Shown here piece after piece: positions 4,523-5,130 of a DNA stretch of 5,130 nucleotides. The position numbers were made by a program, and so were the translations under genes. A model generated the notes under the pieces. The model was given only the letters and a program-made list of their open reading frames with translations, was not told the origin of the DNA and did not search any database. The stretch is from Pedococcus sp. (GTDB taxonomy: Bacteria; Actinomycetota; Actinomycetes; Actinomycetales; Dermatophilaceae): positions 1 to 5,130 of the forward strand of contig JAICSZ010000187.1 of assembly GCA_025936615.1 (NCBI GenBank), in the 5' to 3' direction. Position 1 is the stretch's first letter; every line of letters starts with the position of its first letter.

Positions 4523-5130
4523 GCACGATCCGCGTGGTGTCCTACAACCTCAAGGACTTCACCATGGACCGCCACGCAGCGGCTCGCGTGGTCCGGGCGC
4601 TGGACCCGGATGTGCTGTGCCTGCAGGAGGTTCCGCGTCGGCTCTTCGCGAGCTGGCGTGTGTCGGCGTTCGCAGCCGACTGCGGCATGTTCTGGTCCGG
4701 ACGGCACCGCGGCAGCGGCGGGACCACGATCTTCACCTCGCTGCGGGTGCAGGTGGCCGAGTCCAGGCACGTGCGGCTGCGGGTGCGTGCGCTGCAGCGC
4801 ACGAGGGGGTATGCCGTGGCGCGAGTCGCGCTCCCCGGTCACCAACCACTCGTGGCGGCGTCGGTCCACCTGAGCCTGGACGCCCTGGAGCGCGAGCGCC
4901 ACGCCGGGCAGATCCTCGAGGGCGTGTCCGGCGGTGAACCGGTGCTGCTCGCCGGCGACCTCAACGAGGGGGACAGCGGGGGAGCCTGGCGGTTGTTCGC
5001 GGCACCCCTTCGCCTGGTCTCGCCGGCCGTGCCCACCTTCCCCGCACGGGCGCCGCGCCAGGTCCTCGACGTGGTCTTCGCCTCGCCCGACCTCGTCGTG
5101 CTCCCACACTCGGCGGTACCACTGCCGGAG
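4519..5130 (+). CDS. Endonuclease/exonuclease/phosphatase (EEP) family protein, 3' end outside window
   Basis: The visible 204 residues run in frame from ATG 4519 to the right edge. The fold is the metal-dependent EEP (DNase I/AP endonuclease/sphingomyelinase) type. Motifs in order: VVSYNLKDF (6-14) with N10; CLQEV (34-38) with the metal-binding E37; a strand region GTTIFTSL (68-75); SVHLSL (115-120) with H117; AGDLNEG (145-151) with D147 and N149; and VLDVVFASPDLVV (182-194), where D184 matches the late aspartate. The final SDH-type motif should lie just beyond the edge, so about 20-40 residues are missing. No signal peptide is visible, so it is probably cytosolic. The substrate (nucleic acid, phospholipid or phosphoinositide-like) cannot be decided from the family alone. 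The ATGA overlap with the glucokinase indicates coupled translation. The upstream Shine-Dalgarno is poor. Confidence 0.9.
   Translation, partial: MSTIRVVSYNLKDFTMDRHAAARVVRALDPDVLCLQEVPRRLFASWRVSAFAADCGMFWSGRHRGSGGTTIFTSLRVQVAESRHVRLRVRALQRTRGYAVARVALPGHQPLVAASVHLSLDALERERHAGQILEGVSGGEPVLLAGDLNEGDSGGAWRLFAAPLRLVSPAVPTFPARAPRQVLDVVFASPDLVVLPHSAVPLPE

Noticed and set aside
4408..5109. Minus-strand frame of 233 codons opposite the EEP gene
   Set aside because: The plus strand holds ordered EEP motifs (QEV, VHLSL, GDLN). The minus frame has none.

Overview
The window is high-GC, gene-dense DNA with GTG starts, strong G/C bias at third codon positions and stop/start overlaps between genes. All of this fits a high-GC actinobacterial chromosome. 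The protein flavour (FadD15-like acyl-CoA ligase, TB16.3-like SRPBCC protein, a one-domain ArsA ATPase, a DUF5304/SCO2127-like protein and an actinobacterial ROK glucokinase) suggests an Actinomycetes lineage such as the Intrasporangiaceae. That family-level guess is inference only. I see no RNA genes, mobile elements, CRISPR arrays or phage genes.

Layout: (1) 1-913, minus strand: the N-terminal 304 residues of a long-chain fatty-acid-CoA ligase that continues off the left edge. (2) 914-978: a 65-bp divergent intergenic region with several short repeats. (3) Plus strand, six genes all pointing right with almost no spacing: a short SRPBCC-like protein (979-1347), a TB16.3-like SRPBCC lipid-binding-type protein (1358-1804), an ArsA/Get3-type ATPase with a C-terminal HSP20-like domain (1838-3052), a small five-cysteine zinc-ribbon-like protein (3045-3503), a ROK glucokinase (3500-4522), and an endonuclease/exonuclease/phosphatase-fold protein (4519-5130, running off the right edge).

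How it fits together: the last four genes are joined by 8-, 4- and 4-base overlaps (GTG within the arsA end, GTGA and ATGA), so they are very likely co-transcribed and translationally coupled. The first three plus-strand genes have no convincing Shine-Dalgarno. Two of them are preceded by the same hexamer TAGCCT 7-9 bases before the ATG, which hints at leaderless transcripts and more than one promoter. From memory, the left half (acyl-CoA ligase facing SRPBCC, SRPBCC, ArsA) matches the Mycobacterium tuberculosis Rv2187-Rv2184c neighbourhood, and the DUF5304-glucokinase pair matches Streptomyces SCO2127-glkA. The window thus joins fatty-acid activation, putative lipid-binding proteins and a client-handling ATPase to the glucose phosphorylation step. 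The genes are familiar families. The possible novelty is the unexplained partnership of the SRPBCC proteins, the ArsA-like ATPase and the cysteine-rich protein.
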